The translations under genes and the position numbers were made by a program. The notes beneath the pieces are model-generated. The model worked only from the letters and a program-made list of their open reading frames with translations, made no database searches and had not been told where the DNA came from. Positions 14,394 to 23,458 of a DNA stretch of 64,000 bases are shown here, piece by piece (within the stretch, counting starts at the first letter, position 1; each line of letters begins with the position of its first letter). Origin of the DNA: Nocardia sp. NBC_00508 (GTDB lineage: Bacteria; Actinomycetota; Actinomycetes; Mycobacteriales; Mycobacteriaceae); assembly GCF_036346875.1 (NCBI RefSeq), contig NZ_CP107852.1, forward strand, positions 1,612,001 to 1,676,000, written 5' to 3'.

Positions 14394-15386
14394 TCACACC
14401 GTTAACAAAGTCCGTCCTACGGCAGCCCTGGACTCGATGGCGGCATGCGCTCGATCGGCTTGTTCGAGCGGGAACGTCTGCCCGATGACGACCTCCAAGC
14501 GCCCGGCGGCGACCTCGGCTTGGGCGCGCTGCGCGAGCGCCTGCCAATCGGTGGTGGCGCCGGTGATATCGAACAGACCGTAGACGGTGATACCACGCGC
14601 CGCCGCCTCCCCGTCCAACGACGCGAATTCACCTGCGGCAGCACCGTATCCGAGGAAGCGCCCGCCATCCGCCGCGGCCGTGATCGCGGCCTCGCCGAGC
14701 GCGCCGCCCGCGCCGTCGAGCACTACGTCGACGCCGGCTCCCCCGGTCGCGGCGCGCGCCTTCGCCGCCCAGTCGGGCGCGGAGTAGTCGACCACGGCGT
14801 TCGCGCCGAGCCGCCCGGCGAGCTCGAGTTTCGCGACGCCCCGCGCGGCGGCGACGACGTTCGCGCCCGCCGCACGGGCGAGCTGGATCAGCAAGATACC
14901 CAACCCACCGCCCGCAGCGGTGATCAAGACCCATTCCCCGGACCGGACAGCGGCGCGATCGAACACCGCGAGCGCGGTCCTGCCGTCGTGCGCGAGCGCG
15001 ACGGCCTGCGTCATGGTCAGCCCCTCCGGAATCGCGACCAAGGTTTCCGCCTTGGCCAGCGCTTTCTCGGCGTATCCGCCGATCGGTACGCCGCCGCCGA
15101 TGCCGCTGGCCGCGGTCGGGGTGGACACCCGCTTGCCCACCCAGGCCGGATCGACGTCAGGGCCTACCGATGCCACCACGCCGCTGACCGCGCCGCCGGG
15201 CACGTACGGGGGCTCGATCGCGAAGAAGTCCGTCCCCCAGCCGCCACGCAACCGCGTGTCCAGGAACATCACATCGGCGGCCGCCACGTCGACCACCACC
15301 TCCCCCGGTCCGGCTACCGGGTCCGGTAGTTCGCGCACCGCGAGCACTTCCGGTCCACCGAACGCACTGGCCTGCACAGCCCGCAT
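14394..15386 (-). CDS. Zinc-type alcohol dehydrogenase/quinone oxidoreductase family
   Basis: The 330-residue medium-chain reductase has the GroES-like N-terminal domain (GPGEVVVDVAAADVMFLDTR), then a Rossmann domain with AAGGGLGILLIQLARAAGA. Catalytic-zinc cysteines are absent, so it belongs to the zinc-free quinone reductase branch that uses NADPH. QTFPLEQADRAHAAIESR near the C-terminus is typical. It is monocistronic; the substrate is not predictable. Confidence 0.85.
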   Translation of the reverse strand: MRAVQASAFGGPEVLAVRELPDPVAGPGEVVVDVAAADVMFLDTRLRGGWGTDFFAIEPPYVPGGAVSGVVASVGPDVDPAWVGKRVSTPTAASGIGGGVPIGGYAEKALAKAETLVAIPEGLTMTQAVALAHDGRTALAVFDRAAVRSGEWVLITAAGGGLGILLIQLARAAGANVVAAARGVAKLELAGRLGANAVVDYSAPDWAAKARAATGGAGVDVVLDGAGGALGEAAITAAADGGRFLGYGAAAGEFASLDGEAAARGITVYGLFDITGATTDWQALAQRAQAEVAAGRLEVVIGQTFPLEQADRAHAAIESRAAVGRTLLTV

Positions 15387-15466
15387 GACACAACCTCCAT
15401 CGTTCCTTGCTTTCGTGAACGACTACAGCATGGAACCTGAAGTGTAGTTGAGGTCAAATCATCGGG

Positions 15467-15829
15467 TCAGGACCCGCCGCCGCAGCTGCTTCCACCACCG
15501 CCGCCGCCACAGCTGGAACTACTCCCGCCACCACAGCTGGAACTACTCCCCCCGCCGCAACTACCGCTGTTTCCGCCGCCGCAGCTACTGCCGTGCGAAT
15601 CCCAGCCACCGCCATTCGGCTGGCCAGGATCGTGCCCACCGATCAGACCGGCGCCACCCGCGGCCCAGAACGGATCGGTGGATCCACTGTGGTGGTATCC
15701 GCCGCCCCAATTCGGTGGCGGCAAACGCCGGTTGCGTTGCGAGCGCAGGACGACGAGCACCACGATGATCGGGACCGCCACGAGGAGCAGCAGCATCAAA
15801 AGAACGAAAAGAAGGATGAGTGCGCTCAT
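15467..15829 (-). CDS. Membrane protein with Gly/Ser/Cys repeat tail
   Basis: From ATG 15829 (MSALILLFVL), the 120-residue protein has one strong membrane segment (residues 3-29) followed by a basic stop-transfer stretch (RSQRNRR), a Pro/Gly linker, and a C-terminal 30-40 residues made of SSCGGG-type repeats with about six regularly spaced cysteines. AAAGGACACAGT supplies a ribosome-binding site; longer upstream reading is unlikely. It is divergent from a GRDP-like gene, 117 bp away. Similar Gly/Cys tails occur on actinomycete membrane proteins near GRDP-like genes, but their purpose is not established. Confidence 0.72.
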   Translation of the reverse strand: MSALILLFVLLMLLLLVAVPIIVVLVVLRSQRNRRLPPPNWGGGYHHSGSTDPFWAAGGAGLIGGHDPGQPNGGGWDSHGSSCGGGNSGSCGGGSSSSCGGGSSSSCGGGGGGSSCGGGS

Positions 15830-15946
15830 ACTGTGTCCTTTCCGGCACGAGCGGGGCCCTCCGTATTCCCGGTCGGCTGCCGCCCCCGGGTCTGACCGCT
15901 CATGTGCAAACGGTAGCCGTCCACCGGCCCGCACGTACAGTGAACT

Positions 15947-16456
15947 GTGCTGTCCTTCAGCTTCCGCAGGTCCCGCGAGATCGACCTGACAGCCGTCCGC
16001 ACCGCCGTCGACGCGCTGGAACTGCCCGACGCCGTATACAAGACCTGCCCCTGGCAACCGCGGGAACTGGTGGACAAGGGATTACGGCAGTGGCTGCTCT
16101 GCTGTGGCGCGGCCCTGCGCGACGACCAGGTGATCGGCATGCCGTCGCACGCGGTCGACGAGGCGTGGCACGGTTTCATCTTGTGCACGAAGCGCTACGC
16201 GGACTTCTGCGCGCGGGCCTACGGCCGCTTCCTGCACCACTTCCCGGAAGGCGCCGGACCACCGGACGAGTCGCACGGAACCATGGCCGAGCAGCTCGGC
16301 CGCACCGTGGTGGCGTGGTCGTTCGCGGCGGCTCCGGACGAGGAATGCGTGCTGTGGGATCTGGATCGCCGGGTCGGCGTCGAGCACCCGTGGGGTATCG
16401 AGGCCGAGCGCGTGGAAGCGATCGAGGCCGAACTCGCCCGGACGGTCGCCTCCTGA
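15947..16456 (+). CDS. GRDP-like (glycine-rich domain protein family) protein
   Basis: The 169-residue protein starts at GTG 15947. SHAVDEAWHGFILCTKRYADFC is the signature of the GRDP-like/DUF1399 family (HxxDExWHxFI), followed by AYGRFLHHFPEGAG. Other parts include Cys pairs (LLCCG). The domain is known mostly from uncharacterised bacterial proteins and plant glycine-rich domain proteins. Its divergent neighbour encodes a Gly/Cys-tailed membrane protein, suggesting they share a promoter region and maybe a process. Confidence 0.72.
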   Translation: MLSFSFRRSREIDLTAVRTAVDALELPDAVYKTCPWQPRELVDKGLRQWLLCCGAALRDDQVIGMPSHAVDEAWHGFILCTKRYADFCARAYGRFLHHFPEGAGPPDESHGTMAEQLGRTVVAWSFAAAPDEECVLWDLDRRVGVEHPWGIEAERVEAIEAELARTVAS

Positions 16457-16458
16457 CC

Positions 16459-18237
16459 TCAGGTCAGCTTCACCCGTGCGGCCAGGAACCGGACGACGGC
16501 GGGTGCGAACCGCCCGACGTGATACTGCACGTGCGCTTCCGGCGTCACCGGCACGATGCTGCGGTTCCGCTGCACCGCGCGCACGATCTGCTCGGCCACC
16601 TTCTGCGGTCCATAGCGCCGCATCCGGTAGAGGTTGTCGTACCGCTCCTGTTTGCGCTTCTCCTCCTCCGCGCTGACACCCGAAAACTGTGTGCGCGCCA
16701 CGATATTGGTGTGCACGATGCCCGGGCAGATGGTGTGCACCGAGATCCCGCGCCCGGCCAGCTCGGCACGCAGGCAGTCGGAGAACATGAACACCGCCGA
16801 TTTGCTGGTCGCGTAGGCGCTGAAGCCCTGCTGCGGGCTGTAGGCCGCCATGCTGGACAGGTTCACGATGTGCCCACCGAGTCCGCGCTCGGCCATCGCG
16901 GGGCCGAAGGCGCGACAGCCGTTCACCACGCCGCCGAGATTGATCCGCAGCACACGGTCGAACTCGGCTGACGGTGTCTCGAAGAACCCACCGGCTTGGC
17001 CGATTCCGGCGTTGTTGATCAGGATGTCGGGAACACCGTGCGCCTCCAGCACCATCGCGGCGTGCGCCTGCATCGCGGACTCGTCGGCGACATCGAGCGG
17101 ATAGGCATGCGCCACACCGTGCTCAGCGGCGATCAGCTGGGCGGTTTCCTTCGCCGCCGCGAGATCGATATCCGAGAGCACGATTTCCGCGCCGCGGCGG
17201 GCCAGGGACAGCGCGGTCTCGCGGCCGATACCGCTCCCGCCGCCGGTGATCACCACCAGCTGATCTTCGAACGACCGTGCGTCGCGGCCGACTTCGGCGC
17301 GACGTAGCGCACGGGGCATCGGCGCACCCTGCAACGCGTCGATCAGTTCAGTGGTCGCGGTGGCCAGCAGTTCCGGATGCGAGAACGGCATCCAGTGCCC
17401 GGCGGGCACATCCCGCCGCCAGAGCCGCTTGGACCACGCGTGTTCGTCGTCGTATCCGGCGGGCCGGACCGCGACATCGCGTCCGGCGACGATCAATTGC
17501 ACCGGCACCTCGGTGTGCCGATCACGCGGGGCCAGCATGCGCGGCACGATGTTCGCCCGGTAGATCAGCAGGCCGTCGACCAGGTCCGCGCGGAAGGTCG
17601 GGCCGAGGCGCACGTTCGACGGCGCGGTCTCGTTCATGATCGAGACGACCCGCCGCCAGAAACGTTCGGTGCCGATCAGGCCGAAGGCGACGCGTGGCAG
17701 CGCGGGTGTCATGAAGAAGAACGTGTAAGCCGACGACAGCAGCTGCGTGAACGGCTGCCACACGTTGCGCGGCGTCGGACGCGACAGCCGGGCGCGGATC
17801 CACTTGCCCACATGGTCGAGGTTCGGCCCCGACACAGAAGTGAACGACGCGACCCGGGCGGCGGCGCGCGGCTCGCACACCGCTTCCCATACTTGCACCG
17901 AGCCCCAGTCGTGGGCGAGCACATGTACGGGCCGGTCCGGGCTGACCGCGTCAGCGACGGCATAGAAGTCCGCGGCCAGCCGATCCAGCCGGAAGTCCGC
18001 CGTACGCCGAGTGCGCGTGGAGCGTCCGTGCCCTCGGGTGTCGTAGGCGACGACGTGGAACCGGCGCGCCAGCAGCGGCGTGACCGCGTCCCAGAGGTGG
18101 TGCGTGTCGGGCCAGCCGTGCACCAGCACAACGGTTTCCGCGTTCGGATCGCCGTATTCGTAGACGGCGAGGTCGAATTCGCCGCTGCGCACGGTGCGCT
18201 CGGCTGCCGGGTGCTCCGGCGTTTCGGTGGTGGTCAT
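16459..18237 (-). CDS. ephD: EphD-like alpha/beta hydrolase-short-chain dehydrogenase fusion
   Basis: The 592-residue protein has an epoxide-hydrolase-like domain (HGWPDTHHLWD near 40-50; nucleophile Asp110 in AHDWGS) fused to an SDR domain (TGGGSGIG 331-338; catalytic Tyr475 and Lys479 in YATSK). Length and domain order equal M. tuberculosis EphD (Rv2214c), linked to epoxide/oxygenated mycolate metabolism. Here it is the last gene of a three-gene operon with a ferredoxin-type reductase and a metal-dependent hydrolase-family protein, which would suit a membrane lipid oxidation system. Both active sites look intact. Confidence 0.87.
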   Translation of the reverse strand: MTTTETPEHPAAERTVRSGEFDLAVYEYGDPNAETVVLVHGWPDTHHLWDAVTPLLARRFHVVAYDTRGHGRSTRTRRTADFRLDRLAADFYAVADAVSPDRPVHVLAHDWGSVQVWEAVCEPRAAARVASFTSVSGPNLDHVGKWIRARLSRPTPRNVWQPFTQLLSSAYTFFFMTPALPRVAFGLIGTERFWRRVVSIMNETAPSNVRLGPTFRADLVDGLLIYRANIVPRMLAPRDRHTEVPVQLIVAGRDVAVRPAGYDDEHAWSKRLWRRDVPAGHWMPFSHPELLATATTELIDALQGAPMPRALRRAEVGRDARSFEDQLVVITGGGSGIGRETALSLARRGAEIVLSDIDLAAAKETAQLIAAEHGVAHAYPLDVADESAMQAHAAMVLEAHGVPDILINNAGIGQAGGFFETPSAEFDRVLRINLGGVVNGCRAFGPAMAERGLGGHIVNLSSMAAYSPQQGFSAYATSKSAVFMFSDCLRAELAGRGISVHTICPGIVHTNIVARTQFSGVSAEEEKRKQERYDNLYRMRRYGPQKVAEQIVRAVQRNRSIVPVTPEAHVQYHVGRFAPAVVRFLAARVKLT

Positions 18238-18254
18238 CGGGTCTCCAGGTCGGG

Positions 18255-19361
18255 TCACAGATCGAGCACGAGTCGCCCACCATCGGCACGGGACACGCAG
18301 ACGAGCATCTCGCCCGCCTCGTGTTCGGCGTCGGTGAGCACGCTGTCGCGATGGTCCGGTTCGCCCGCGAGCACGCGGACCTTGCAGGTGCGGCAGAAGC
18401 CCTGCCTGCACGAGTACGGACGGTCGGGCCGGGTACCCAGGATGGCGTCGAGTGCGGACCGGTCCGCGGCGACCTCGACGACCTCTCCGGTGGAGGCGAA
18501 TTCGATCTCGAACGGCCTGCCGTTCACGATCGGCGGCGGCGAGAAACGCTCCGAATGCAGTTCTACGTACGGCATTTCGCGCACGGCGTCGGCGATCAGC
18601 GTGATCATCGGCACCGGCCCGCAGCAGTAGACCGCGGTGTCGGGCCCGACGCCGGGCAGCAGGGCGGCGGCGTCGGGGAGCCCCTGTTCGTCGTCGGTGC
18701 GCACGACGACGCGGTCGCCGAATCCGGCGATCTCGTCAAGGAACGGCAGGGTGTCGCGGCTGCGGCCGGTATACACCATCGACCATTCGATCCCGAGACG
18801 GCGCGCCAGCCTGGCCATCGGAAGGATCGGCGTGATCCCGATCCCGCCCGCGACGAAATGCAAACGCGCAGCCGGAGAACCGCGGCCGGGCACGGCGAAA
18901 GGGAACGCGTTGCGCGGACCGCGTACCACGATCGACGACCCGACCGGCAGGGCGTCGTGCACCTCCACCGAGCCACCGCCGCCCCCGGGAATGCGGCGCA
19001 CCGCGATCCGGTAGGCGCGGGTGTCCGCCTGATCGCCGCACAGCGAGTACTGCCGCAGCCTGCCGGAGGGCAACTCGAGGTCCAGATGGGCGCCGGGCCG
19101 CCACGGCGGCAGCACGCTGCCGTCGGCGGCGGCCAGCCGCAGGCTCACCACGTCCTGATCGTGCGCCTCGATCCGCCGCTCGGTCACGACCACGGCGAGG
19201 CGATGGTCGTCGACCTTTCCACGCGGATCGCGCCGGTTGACCAGCGTGGTCCAACGCAGCCGCGCGGAGGCCACCGCGTCGAGCACCCGCACCGTGCGGT
19301 CGCGATCACGCTTGCCGAACAGGTCCGCGGGCAGGTGATCGGGAACGGGCCGCAGACTCAC
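18255..19361 (-). CDS. PDR/VanB-type flavin and 2Fe-2S reductase
   Basis: The 368-residue protein starts at GTG 19361, overlapping the upstream stop. Order: flavin-binding barrel with RQYSLCG, NAD-binding domain (FVAGGIGITPILPMARL, YCCGPVPMI), then a C-terminal plant-type 2Fe-2S domain with CRQGFCRTC and a fourth Cys in LVCVS. This is the phthalate dioxygenase reductase architecture: NAD(P)H electrons pass via flavin to the iron-sulphur centre and on to an oxygenase. The partner is likely the metal-binding protein encoded immediately upstream. Confidence 0.87.
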   Translation of the reverse strand: MSLRPVPDHLPADLFGKRDRDRTVRVLDAVASARLRWTTLVNRRDPRGKVDDHRLAVVVTERRIEAHDQDVVSLRLAAADGSVLPPWRPGAHLDLELPSGRLRQYSLCGDQADTRAYRIAVRRIPGGGGGSVEVHDALPVGSSIVVRGPRNAFPFAVPGRGSPAARLHFVAGGIGITPILPMARLARRLGIEWSMVYTGRSRDTLPFLDEIAGFGDRVVVRTDDEQGLPDAAALLPGVGPDTAVYCCGPVPMITLIADAVREMPYVELHSERFSPPPIVNGRPFEIEFASTGEVVEVAADRSALDAILGTRPDRPYSCRQGFCRTCKVRVLAGEPDHRDSVLTDAEHEAGEMLVCVSRADGGRLVLDL

Positions 19362-20260
19362 GAGGCGATCGCCTGGGCGGCTGGGGACTTGGCCAGGTAA
19401 GCCACCGCCTGCGCCGTTGAGCCGACCGATTCCGGGTTGTAGCCGGGCTTGAAGGTGCTCAGCGCACTCCACAGCAGCGAGGGCACGCCGGGCAGCGCAC
19501 CGCGCCACATCGCGCCGAAGACCCGCGCCAGCAAGCGCGGATAGCCCAGATCGGGCAGTTCAGGGTCCTGGTGGACCAGGAACTTGGTGCCGCGCAACAC
19601 CAAAGTGAGGAAGATCGGGAACACGAGCGTCATCAGTCCCGCCCGCCGCAGGTAGCCGGCGCCGAAATACACCGCCACGTCGTGCGCGACATGCCGATGC
19701 TCGACCTCCTCGGCGCCGTGCCAGCGGAACAGATCCGCCATGCGCGGCTCGGCGCCGAACCGCTCCAGATCCGCATTGAGCACCCAGTCGCCGAGATAGG
19801 CGAAGAAGTGCTCCAGGCAGGCGATGAAGGCCAGCCGCTCGACCAGGACTTGCCGTCGCGCGACGCCGTCGAGATCCCGGGGCCCGAGTGTCCGGCGGAA
19901 CAGATATTCGGCCTGCCGAAGGTAGGGCTCGGGATCGATGCCGTGGGCGGCCAGCACCTCGTGCAGCACTCTGTCGTGGGTCTCGGCGTGCATCGACTCC
20001 TGACCGATGAAGCCGAGCATCGCCTCGCGCAGCTTCTCGTCTCGCACGTGCGGCAGTGCCTCGGCGTAGGCGGCGCAGAACATCCGCTCGCCCTCCGGCA
20101 GCAGCAGGTTCAGTGAGTTGATCAGGTGCGACGCGATGGGCTCGGCGGGCATCCAGTGCAGCGGCGCGCCGGACCAGTCGAACCGCACGTTGCGGGCATG
20201 CAGTGCGACCGGGCCCGGGTCGGTGTCCGGACGTCGCCCAGCCCTGCGAAGTAGCTTCAT
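19358..20260 (-). CDS. Predicted metal-dependent hydrolase family (PF10118-like) protein
   Basis: The 300-residue protein has Glu/His motifs EGERM (about 56-60), GQESMHAETH (about 86-95) and WHGAEEVEHRHVAHDV, which together give the ferritin-like set of carboxylate/His ligands for a di-iron centre. A hydrophobic segment (LMTLVFPIFLTLVLRG) suggests membrane association. The family is named hydrolase, yet coupling to a 2Fe-2S reductase gene (4-bp overlap) points to a di-iron oxygenase or desaturase-like reaction on lipids; that is inference. First gene of the ephD operon. Confidence 0.78.
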   Translation of the reverse strand: MKLLRRAGRRPDTDPGPVALHARNVRFDWSGAPLHWMPAEPIASHLINSLNLLLPEGERMFCAAYAEALPHVRDEKLREAMLGFIGQESMHAETHDRVLHEVLAAHGIDPEPYLRQAEYLFRRTLGPRDLDGVARRQVLVERLAFIACLEHFFAYLGDWVLNADLERFGAEPRMADLFRWHGAEEVEHRHVAHDVAVYFGAGYLRRAGLMTLVFPIFLTLVLRGTKFLVHQDPELPDLGYPRLLARVFGAMWRGALPGVPSLLWSALSTFKPGYNPESVGSTAQAVAYLAKSPAAQAIAS

Positions 20261-20419
20261 CGGTACCCCTCGATCCTCACTCGTCCACGCCGGCGCACCG
20301 TTCCTACGCCTTCGTAGAAACGATCATACACATACGTAGAACCTTCGGTAACACACAAATCCACCCGCCCCGCTGTGCGGATGACAACCTCGCAGCAACC
20401 ACGCTTTGCGCTGCATATT

Positions 20420-20433
20420 TAGAACGCGTTCTA
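20420..20433. promoter_or_regulatory. KstR-type operator upstream of WS/DGAT gene
   Basis: TAGAACGCGTTCTA is a perfect 14-bp palindrome matching the KstR consensus TnnAACnnGTTnnA in all fixed positions. It lies 14 bp before the ATG of the acyltransferase gene, where a bound TetR-family repressor would block transcription. KstR controls sterol and lipid catabolism genes in mycolic-acid actinomycetes. Confidence 0.72.
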
Positions 20434-20446
20434 GTAGTCTTTCGCT

Positions 20447-21838
20447 ATGGAACGATTGACCGGATTGGATGCCAGCTTCCTCTACCTGGAGACCGAGACC
20501 CAGCACCTCCACGTCTGCGCGCTGCTGCTCCTTGACCCGTCCTCGGCGAACTACTCATTCGACGAATTCAAAGCCGAACTGGGTAGACGACTCCCGCTGA
20601 TCCCGCAGATGCGCCGCCGCGTATACGAGGTGCCGTTCAACCTCGACCATCCCGTCTGGGTCGAGGACGAGAATTTCGACCTCGACTACCACGTCCGCCG
20701 GATCGCGATCGCCGCGCCGGCCGGACGCCGCGAACTCGCCGAGCTGGTCGGGGACATCGCCGGCCGCACCATGGACCGCGACCGCCCGCTCTGGGAGATG
20801 TCCGTGGTAGAGGGCCTCGACGACGGCAAGGTGGCGGTGATCTGCAAATACCACCACGCCGCCGTGGACGGCATCACGGGCGCCAATCTGATGATGCATC
20901 TGTGCGATCTGGAACCGGGCGCCACCAAGCCGGTGCCCGACCAGCAGTGGCACCCCGAACGGAAACCGAGCGACTGGCAGCTGCTGGCGGAGGCGGTGGT
21001 GAAGTTACCCACCAAAGCGGGGATTCTCGGTATGGTGCCGAAAACTGTCGGCGTGGTGGCCGGTTTCGCACAGCGCCGTCGAAAGAACAAGACCGGCATG
21101 GCGATACCGTTCTCCGCTCCGCGCACGCCGTTCAACCTCGCCATCACCCCGCATCGCGCCGTCGCGTTCACCGAGGCCGAGCTCGACGCCGTCAAGGAGA
21201 TCCGCTCGGCGTTCGGGGTCAAAGTCAACGACGTGCTGCTGACCATCGTGGCCGGCGCCCTGCGCGCTTACCTGGAACAGCACGACGAACTTCCGGATCG
21301 CTCGCTCATCGCGTCCGTCCCGGTGTCCGTGCACGAGTCGACGCGGCATACCGCAGGCATCAACAAGGTATCCACGCTGTTCGCGCGGCTCGGCACCGAT
21401 ATAGCCGATCCGGTGCAGCGCTTGCACGAGGTAGCCGAGGCCAATCGCGGGGCGAAAGAAGAACACGAGCTGATCGGCGCGGACTTCCTGCAGGACTGGT
21501 CGCAATATGCTCCGCCGAACGCCTTCCGGCTCGCGTCGCGAATGTACTCATCGCTGAAACTGGCCGAGATGCACCCGGTGGTGCACAACCTGGTGGTGTC
21601 GAACGTGCCGGGCCCCCCGATGCCGCTGTACTTCCTCGGCATACGCGTGGACGGGATGTACCCATTCGGGCCGGTGTTCCACGGCGCCGGGCTGACCGCG
21701 ACCGTGCTGTCGAACAACGACAAACTCGATTTCGGCTTCATCGCCTGCAAGGAACTGGTGCCCGACATCGCGGAGCTGGCCGACGCCGTCCCCGCGGTGG
21801 TCGCCGAACTGCTCTCCGCGGCACGGACCTCGATCTGA
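20447..21838 (+). CDS. Wax ester synthase/diacylglycerol acyltransferase (WS/DGAT)
   Basis: The 463-residue enzyme carries the acyltransferase motif HHAAVDG at 136-142, MERLTGLDASFLYLE at the N-terminus, DRPLWEM (about 112-118) and VSNVPGPPMPLYF in the C-terminal domain, all diagnostic of the WS/DGAT family. It joins acyl-CoA to diacylglycerol or fatty alcohol to make storage lipid at the membrane. Length is normal. The KstR-like box in its promoter suggests induction with sterol or fatty acid use. Confidence 0.93.
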   Translation: MERLTGLDASFLYLETETQHLHVCALLLLDPSSANYSFDEFKAELGRRLPLIPQMRRRVYEVPFNLDHPVWVEDENFDLDYHVRRIAIAAPAGRRELAELVGDIAGRTMDRDRPLWEMSVVEGLDDGKVAVICKYHHAAVDGITGANLMMHLCDLEPGATKPVPDQQWHPERKPSDWQLLAEAVVKLPTKAGILGMVPKTVGVVAGFAQRRRKNKTGMAIPFSAPRTPFNLAITPHRAVAFTEAELDAVKEIRSAFGVKVNDVLLTIVAGALRAYLEQHDELPDRSLIASVPVSVHESTRHTAGINKVSTLFARLGTDIADPVQRLHEVAEANRGAKEEHELIGADFLQDWSQYAPPNAFRLASRMYSSLKLAEMHPVVHNLVVSNVPGPPMPLYFLGIRVDGMYPFGPVFHGAGLTATVLSNNDKLDFGFIACKELVPDIAELADAVPAVVAELLSAARTSI

Positions 21839-21912
21839 TCGCCAGGTCCCGCCCGCCCTGTTCGCCACCGCCGCCGGACAGGGCCGCTTCCGCCGAATGT
21901 CGTTCGGCCGAG

Positions 21913-22809
21913 TCAGATCTTCGCGGCGACCGCCTCGCAGGCTTCGAGCAACACGGGCACGAAACGGTCGGCCTCGAGCACGCAGGACGCGTGCCCGGCC
22001 TCGACCAGGTGCATGCTCGCCGCGGGAAGCATGGTCGCCAGCTCCAGCTGCCGAGAGACCGGAATCGCCCGGTCACGCGTGGTGACCACCACCGCCGTCG
22101 GCATGGTCAAGCTCGACAGCCATGCGGTCGCGTCGAAGCGACCGACCTCCGCGACCACCTGGGTCAGCGCCCAACCGCTGGTGCTGCGGAATTCCGCGAG
22201 CGCCCAGCGATCCAGTCGTCCCGGTGTCCAGGTGAGCTCAGGAAGCTCCGGCAGGCGGCCCGCCAGCTTCTCGGCGCGCCGGTAGGAATATGGGCCGACC
22301 GCGGCGGCGATGGCGCCGAAGGTTCGATGAAAGGCCTTCTCTCGCCACGTTTCCTGGAATCGGTAGGGCGTCGCGCAGAGAACGAGACCGCTCAAACGGC
22401 CAGGGTTTCGATGTCCGGCGAGCAGGCTCACCATGCCGCCCAACGAGAATCCCGCACACATGGCACGGTCCACGTGTAGCGCGTCGAGGACGGCAGCCAC
22501 GTCGTCGGCACAGTCCGCCAGCCTGAACCGCTCGGTACGGATGCCGCGCCCATGCCAACGCTGGTCGAACAGGATCACCCGATACCGCTCGGCCAGCGCC
22601 GCCAGCGCCGGGAACCAGGTGAGATAGGCCGTGCACGCCGTGGCGTGCAGCAGCACCAGGGCCGGCGCGCGCTCCGGCCCTGGGATGTCCACCACATAGG
22701 TTCGTCCCCGCCCCGGAAGCTCGACCAGGCGACCACCGGGCACCTCGGCGATGTCCGGCACCCGGAGACGTCCACCGGAGCGCGCAACACCTCGGTTCGA
22801 ATCCGTCAC
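21913..22809 (-). CDS. Alpha/beta hydrolase
   Basis: The 298-residue protein starts at GTG 22809, placed by GGGAGGTGCC upstream; a TTG at 22827 is an alternative. Motifs: oxyanion region VLLHATACTAY, FDQRWHGRG, nucleophile GFSLGG, Asp in TTRDRAIPV and His in EAGHASCV, so the Ser-Asp-His triad is complete. Probably an esterase or thioesterase; the substrate is unknown. A KstR-type box sits 23 bp upstream of the start, implying a lipid or steroid-related role. Confidence 0.82.
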   Translation of the reverse strand: MTDSNRGVARSGGRLRVPDIAEVPGGRLVELPGRGRTYVVDIPGPERAPALVLLHATACTAYLTWFPALAALAERYRVILFDQRWHGRGIRTERFRLADCADDVAAVLDALHVDRAMCAGFSLGGMVSLLAGHRNPGRLSGLVLCATPYRFQETWREKAFHRTFGAIAAAVGPYSYRRAEKLAGRLPELPELTWTPGRLDRWALAEFRSTSGWALTQVVAEVGRFDATAWLSSLTMPTAVVVTTRDRAIPVSRQLELATMLPAASMHLVEAGHASCVLEADRFVPVLLEACEAVAAKI

Positions 22810-22831
22810 GGCACCTCCCGAGGGCAAAGAT

Positions 22832-22845
22832 TAGAACACGTTCCA
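22832..22845. promoter_or_regulatory. KstR-type operator upstream of alpha/beta hydrolase gene
   Basis: TAGAACACGTTCCA fits TnnAACnnGTTnnA at every fixed base, with one departure from full palindromy. It lies upstream of the leftward hydrolase gene (start 22809) and about 55 bp downstream of the MaoC gene end, so it most likely acts on the hydrolase promoter. Confidence 0.68.
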
Positions 22846-22901
22846 CACCAGCATGGCACATTCGATCGACAGCACCAGCGGACGGCGCTACCGCACGGCG
22901 G

Positions 22902-23360
22902 TCACGCCAGGAGGCGCACGACCGTCTCCGCGACGCACACCGGTTTGTCGCCGCCTTCGCGCTCGACGGTCACCGCGAGACTCACCTGTAAGCCGCCGGA
23001 CACCTCCTCCACACTCGCGATCCGCGCCCGGCCTCGAATGCGAGAACCCGAGGGAACCGGCGCAGGGAAACGGACTTTGTTCACGCCGTAATTGATTCGA
23101 GCGGCCGCGTCGGCGATCCGGAAGATCTGCCCGATGATCGGCGGTAGCAGCGACAACGTGAGATAGCCGTGCGCGATGGTGGTGCCGTACGGCCCCGCGG
23201 CGGCCCGCTCCGGGTCGACATGGATCCACTGACGATCCTCGGTCGCCTCGGCGAAGGCGTCGATACGCTGCTGATCGAGCTCGATCCAGCCACTCACGCC
23301 CAACTCGGCGCCTGTCGCGGTCCGCAGCGTTTCCATTGTGAAGGTAGTCGGTTCGCTCAT
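22902..23360 (-). CDS. MaoC-family dehydratase (HtdZ/Rv0130-like)
   Basis: The 152-residue hot-dog protein shows the hydratase signature DRQWIHVDPERAAAGPYGTT (about 42-61) followed by IAHGYLTLSLLPP and YGVNKVRFPAPVPSGSRIRG. Length and sequence pattern match M. tuberculosis Rv0130 (HtdZ), an R-specific enoyl-CoA hydratase. It would hydrate trans-2-enoyl-CoA in fatty-acid turnover. It diverges from the FabG3-like gene; the KstR-like box between them could serve both. Confidence 0.88.
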   Translation of the reverse strand: MSEPTTFTMETLRTATGAELGVSGWIELDQQRIDAFAEATEDRQWIHVDPERAAAGPYGTTIAHGYLTLSLLPPIIGQIFRIADAAARINYGVNKVRFPAPVPSGSRIRGRARIASVEEVSGGLQVSLAVTVEREGGDKPVCVAETVVRLLA

Positions 23361-23458
23361 TCGACGAACCCTAGGCCGGACCAGCCGCGCTCGCACCGAA
23401 AGTTCCGGCCGGTGGGCTGGGCTACCGTCGCACGGTGCGCCGGACAGGCGGCGCAATC

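Noticed and set aside
20902..22479. 525-codon rightward reading overlapping the WS/DGAT gene and hydrolase
   Set aside because: Runs out of frame through a clear acyltransferase and antisense to the hydrolase; Arg/Gly-rich composition typical of a shadow.
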